Below, piece by piece: positions 61,886 through 64,000 of a stretch of DNA of 64,000 nucleotides. The stretch is from Lagierella sp. Its GTDB lineage: Bacteria; Bacillota; Clostridia; Tissierellales; Peptoniphilaceae. The translations under genes and the position numbers were made by a program. The stretch spans positions 1-64,000 of the forward strand of contig NZ_JASBYU010000002.1 of the NCBI RefSeq assembly GCF_029983815.1. The letters run 5' to 3'. Each line of letters opens with the position of its first letter. The first letter of the stretch is position 1. The notes beneath the pieces are model-generated. The model had not been told where the DNA came from. It searched no databases and worked only from the letters and a program-made list of their open reading frames with translations.

Positions 61886-62502
61886 ATGGAAATATTAACA
61901 GAGACAATACAACGGTCATTGACTGGCTATCTTTTAGTTTTACCTATGTTAATTTCATATTTTTTATTCTTAAAAAATTTGAATAAGAATCAGACTAAAT
62001 CCCATATAATCCTATCATTTATTTTTTGTTATTATTTAATTGGAATATTAACAATGACAGGAATAGGAAAAAATTTAGGTTTTTTGCCGCGATTCGACGA
62101 GTTATCTCTTAGCGACTTAACTAATGTTTCTATTGAGAAAATATTAAATGTTATTTTGTTTGTACCGCTTGGATTATTTGTTCCTCTTTTATATAAAAAT
62201 TATAATAAAATTCAAAAATCATTTTAACATCTTTTTATATTTCGTTTTCTATTGAATTTTATCAAATGTTTGGAAGGGGAATAACTTCTATAAATGATTT
62301 GATAGCAAATATACTGGGATCGTGCGTTGGATATACAATTTACAAATTGATTATTAAGTTTATCGCTCATGGTAATAGAAAAAGATTTCTATCTATAAAA
62401 GTTAATGAAGGTTTGGAGATTTTGTTTTATTGGACAATTTGTTTTATAATTATGATTTCGATTCAACCAGAAGTAATTTCTTTTTTATTCAATTTAGGTT
62501 AA
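61886..62502 (+). pseudogene. VanZ-like membrane protein gene, frameshifted
   Basis: Frame 1 from the ATG at 61886 (GGGAGA site) gives three membrane segments and the VanZ-type NVILFVPLGLFVPLL, then stops at 62227 after KIQKS. In another frame from about 62228, FSIEFYQMFGRGITSINDLIANILGSCVGYTIYKL continues the VanZ pattern to 62502. A one-base change in the A- or T-run near 62214-62225 would restore a single frame of about 205 residues. VanZ-like proteins are linked to teicoplanin and antimicrobial-peptide resistance. The gene lies between the two 76-bp repeats. A sequencing error in a homopolymer cannot be excluded. Confidence 0.72.
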
Positions 62503-62510
62503 AGTTAAGG

Positions 62511-62586
62511 TATTTCGATACGGCCAAAGAGTTTGGAAAACTACCTATCGATGTAGAAAGACTTGAAGAAATTGTAAATAGATAAT
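62511..62586 (+). repeat. 76-bp direct repeat, copy 2 (remnant of the methyltransferase 3' end)
   Basis: A gene fragment without start codon, encoding the last 24 residues of the methyltransferase and its stop. It begins eight bases after the vanZ-like frame ends and is followed at once by the terminator expected for the methyltransferase operon. Confidence 0.95.
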
Positions 62587-62590
62587 GTAA

Positions 62591-62631
62591 TGGGACAGGG
62601 GGAATTACCTTTGTCCCAAGTTTATTTTTAC
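62591..62631 (+). terminator. Intrinsic terminator of the corrinoid operon, now separated from it
   Basis: TGGGACA (62591-62597) pairs with TGTCCCA (62612-62618), extended inwards by GGGG/CCTTT with wobble pairs, then a T-rich tract. Its position after copy 2 implies that the vanZ-like insertion split it from the methyltransferase gene. Confidence 0.7.
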
Positions 62632-62667
62632 ATAAAAAGAGGTATAAAATTACTAGGTGGTGATTTT

Positions 62668-63066
62668 ATGGATTATGTTGAAAAAGCCCCACAGGCCGAA
62701 GATTATTTAAAGCTTAGGAAGGAAGCTAATATGGGCGGAAATAAAACAATTACTCAAGTTGAGAAGGCTTTAAAGGGCTCTTTATATATAATTTGTGTCT
62801 ATGAAGACAGTGAGCTTATAGGCTTAGGTAGAGTTGTAGGCGATGGAGGGATCACCTTTGCCATAACGGATATAATGGTAAGTGAAAAGTATCAAAAAAA
62901 GGGCATTGGAAACGAGATAATGAACCATATTGATAGATGGTTTGAAGAGAATACCGCTGGAGAAAAGTTTATTATGATACATGCTAACCCACCTGCGGAT
63001 AGACTCTATTTAAAACATGGATATGATTATATCTATCCTGAAAGGGTGGGAATGCTTAAAAAGTAG
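62668..63066 (+). CDS. GNAT-family N-acetyltransferase
   Basis: 132 residues from the ATG at 62668, preceded by AGGTGGTGA; an upstream in-frame ATG lies inside the terminator. The acetyl-CoA loop reads QKKGIGNEIM near 86-95 after the beta strand FAITDIMVSEKY, and the C-terminal YLKHGYDYIYPE is typical. Similar small acetyltransferases act on amino acids or amines; substrate unknown. It is followed closely by the MsrAB gene. Confidence 0.87.
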   Translation: MDYVEKAPQAEDYLKLRKEANMGGNKTITQVEKALKGSLYIICVYEDSELIGLGRVVGDGGITFAITDIMVSEKYQKKGIGNEIMNHIDRWFEENTAGEKFIMIHANPPADRLYLKHGYDYIYPERVGMLKK

Positions 63067-63087
63067 TTTTTAAGGTTTGGTGGTTTT

Positions 63088-64000
63088 ATGAAGGGATATA
63101 AGAAAATTACCATAGTATTTGTTGTTTTATTTGTGGTTTTCTTGGCGTTTAGTCTACTGAGAAAAGAGAACGACAATAAAAATATTGCAGTGGAAAAAGG
63201 AGAGAATGACTTTATGAATATTGAAAATAAAAATGAGATATACTTTGCTGGAGGATGCTTCTGGGGTGTGGAAGGATACTTCAAAAAAATCCCTGGTGTA
63301 CTTGATACAACCGTAGGCTATGCCAATGGAAAGACTGAAGAAACATCCTATAGACAGATTAAAGATACGGATCATAGTGAAACCGTTAAAATCATATACG
63401 ATGAAGATAGGGTTTCACTACAGGACCTTTTAGAACATTATTTTAGAATCATAGATCCAACTTCTATAAATAAACAGGGTAATGACAGGGGAAGACAGTA
63501 TAGAACTGGAATTTACTATCAGGATAGAAATAATAAACTTATCATAGATGAGATTATCAAACAAAAACAGGAGGACTACTCTGAGAAGATTGCCGTAGAA
63601 GTAGAACCTTTAAATAACTTTATACCAGGAGAAGAGTACCATCAGGACTATCTTGAGAAAAATCCTGGAGGATATTGTCATCTTAATCTGGCCCTGGCAG
63701 ATGAACCCTTAGAGAAGAAGGAGTCTAATTACAAAAAGCCTGATAATAGCACTTTAAAGGAAAAGTTATCCGACATCCAATATAAAGTTACCCAGGAAAG
63801 AGGAACTGAAAGGGCCTTTACTTCTGAATATGACGATTTTTATGAAAAGGGAATATACGTTGACGTTGTAACAGGAGAGCCTCTGTTTTCATCATCAGAT
63901 AAGTATGATGCTGGATGTGGTTGGCCTTCATTTACAAAGCCTATAGATTCAAATATTAATTATAGTGCAGACAATTCCTTTAACATGAGGCGTGTTGAAG
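63088..64000 (+). CDS. msrAB: Membrane-anchored methionine sulfoxide reductase MsrA-MsrB fusion (3' truncated by window)
   Basis: At least 304 codons, open at the right edge. An N-terminal membrane anchor (~6-24) is followed by a short linker. The MsrA domain starts at ~52 with GGCFWG (catalytic Cys57) and ends with [16 protein letters not shown]. The MsrB domain starts at ~228 with [14 protein letters not shown] and reaches GCGWPSF and NFMRR-like FNMRRVE before the edge; the catalytic Cys of MsrB lies beyond the window. The pair repairs both methionine sulfoxide stereoisomers in extracytoplasmic proteins. TTGGTGG lies before the ATG. Confidence 0.92.
   Translation, partial: MKGYKKITIVFVVLFVVFLAFSLLRKENDNKNIAVEKGENDFMNIENKNEIYFAGGCFWGVEGYFKKIPGVLDTTVGYANGKTEETSYRQIKDTDHSETVKIIYDEDRVSLQDLLEHYFRIIDPTSINKQGNDRGRQYRTGIYYQDRNNKLIIDEIIKQKQEDYSEKIAVEVEPLNNFIPGEEYHQDYLEKNPGGYCHLNLALADEPLEKKESNYKKPDNSTLKEKLSDIQYKVTQERGTERAFTSEYDDFYEKGIYVDVVTGEPLFSSSDKYDAGCGWPSFTKPIDSNINYSADNSFNMRRVE

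Noticed and set aside
62266..62502. Second half of the vanZ-like gene as an independent small gene
   Set aside because: No ribosome-binding site; the VanZ pattern continues from the frame before it, so a frameshifted single gene explains it better.
1..64000. CRISPR array, tRNA genes, insertion sequences or prophage
   Set aside because: No regularly spaced repeats, no recognised cloverleaf sequence, and no transposase, integrase or phage structural gene were found on reading both strands; short tRNAs could still be missed by eye.

Overview
The window is about 64 kb of AT-rich DNA with strong Shine-Dalgarno sites, short intergenic gaps and many intrinsic terminators. Gene content fits an anaerobic, low-GC Firmicute, and a Tissierellia/Clostridia-type peptide- and amino-acid-using anaerobe is the best guess (inference; no species is claimed). 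Supporting features are lar cofactor genes, a corrinoid methyltransferase set, oligopeptide uptake, a MoaC-MOSC fusion, CWB2 cell-wall repeats and a Gram-positive type IV pilus operon. No transposase, phage gene or CRISPR array is visible, and no tRNA gene was recognised by eye.

Layout. 1-3.1 kb: the 3' end of a 5S rRNA gene and its terminator, then a compact RiPP cassette (33-residue Cys-rich precursor, SPASM radical SAM maturase, ABC exporter) closed by a second, identical copy of the rRNA terminator. 3.2-7.3 kb: an SH3-domain membrane protein and an operon of a small secreted protein with a two-permease ABC transporter. 7.5-16.3 kb: larE-larB-larC (nickel-pincer cofactor), a Gate-domain membrane protein, a ClpB-like protein with a degenerate second ATPase domain, and two tandem TIGR00300/LOR-SDH-like enzymes. 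16.4-20.7 kb: asparaginase, P1 peptidase, CCA-adding enzyme, HAD phosphatase. 20.9-27.4 kb: an oligopeptide-type ABC system and a BioB-like radical SAM protein. 27.5-31.2 kb: small housekeeping and unknown genes. 31.4-38.2 kb: a nine-gene type IV pilus/pseudopilus operon. 38.2-41.6 kb: moaA, moaC-MOSC and yifB/comM. 41.8-46.1 kb: a regulator, an M20 amidohydrolase and an MFS transporter, bounded by two near-identical terminators. 46.1-53.5 kb: a DeoR regulator divergent from a Ugp-like ABC system with PHP and HAD hydrolases. 53.6-57.4 kb: a small protein, a nitroreductase and a CWB2-LRR surface protein. 57.5-61.8 kb: a corrinoid methyltransferase operon. 61.9-62.6 kb: a frameshifted vanZ-like gene between two 76-bp copies of the methyltransferase 3' end. 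62.7-64 kb: an acetyltransferase and a truncated membrane-anchored MsrAB.

Three things stand out. First, the RiPP cassette has an unusual short CxxCxC core peptide. Second, three separate gene cassettes are each bounded by direct duplications of a local terminator or gene end (27, 36 and 76 bp), which suggests insertion without a visible mobile element. Third, several paralogous proteins have lost signature residues: the ClpB-like D2 domain, the second TIGR00300-like protein, and the first UroD-like protein of the corrinoid operon.
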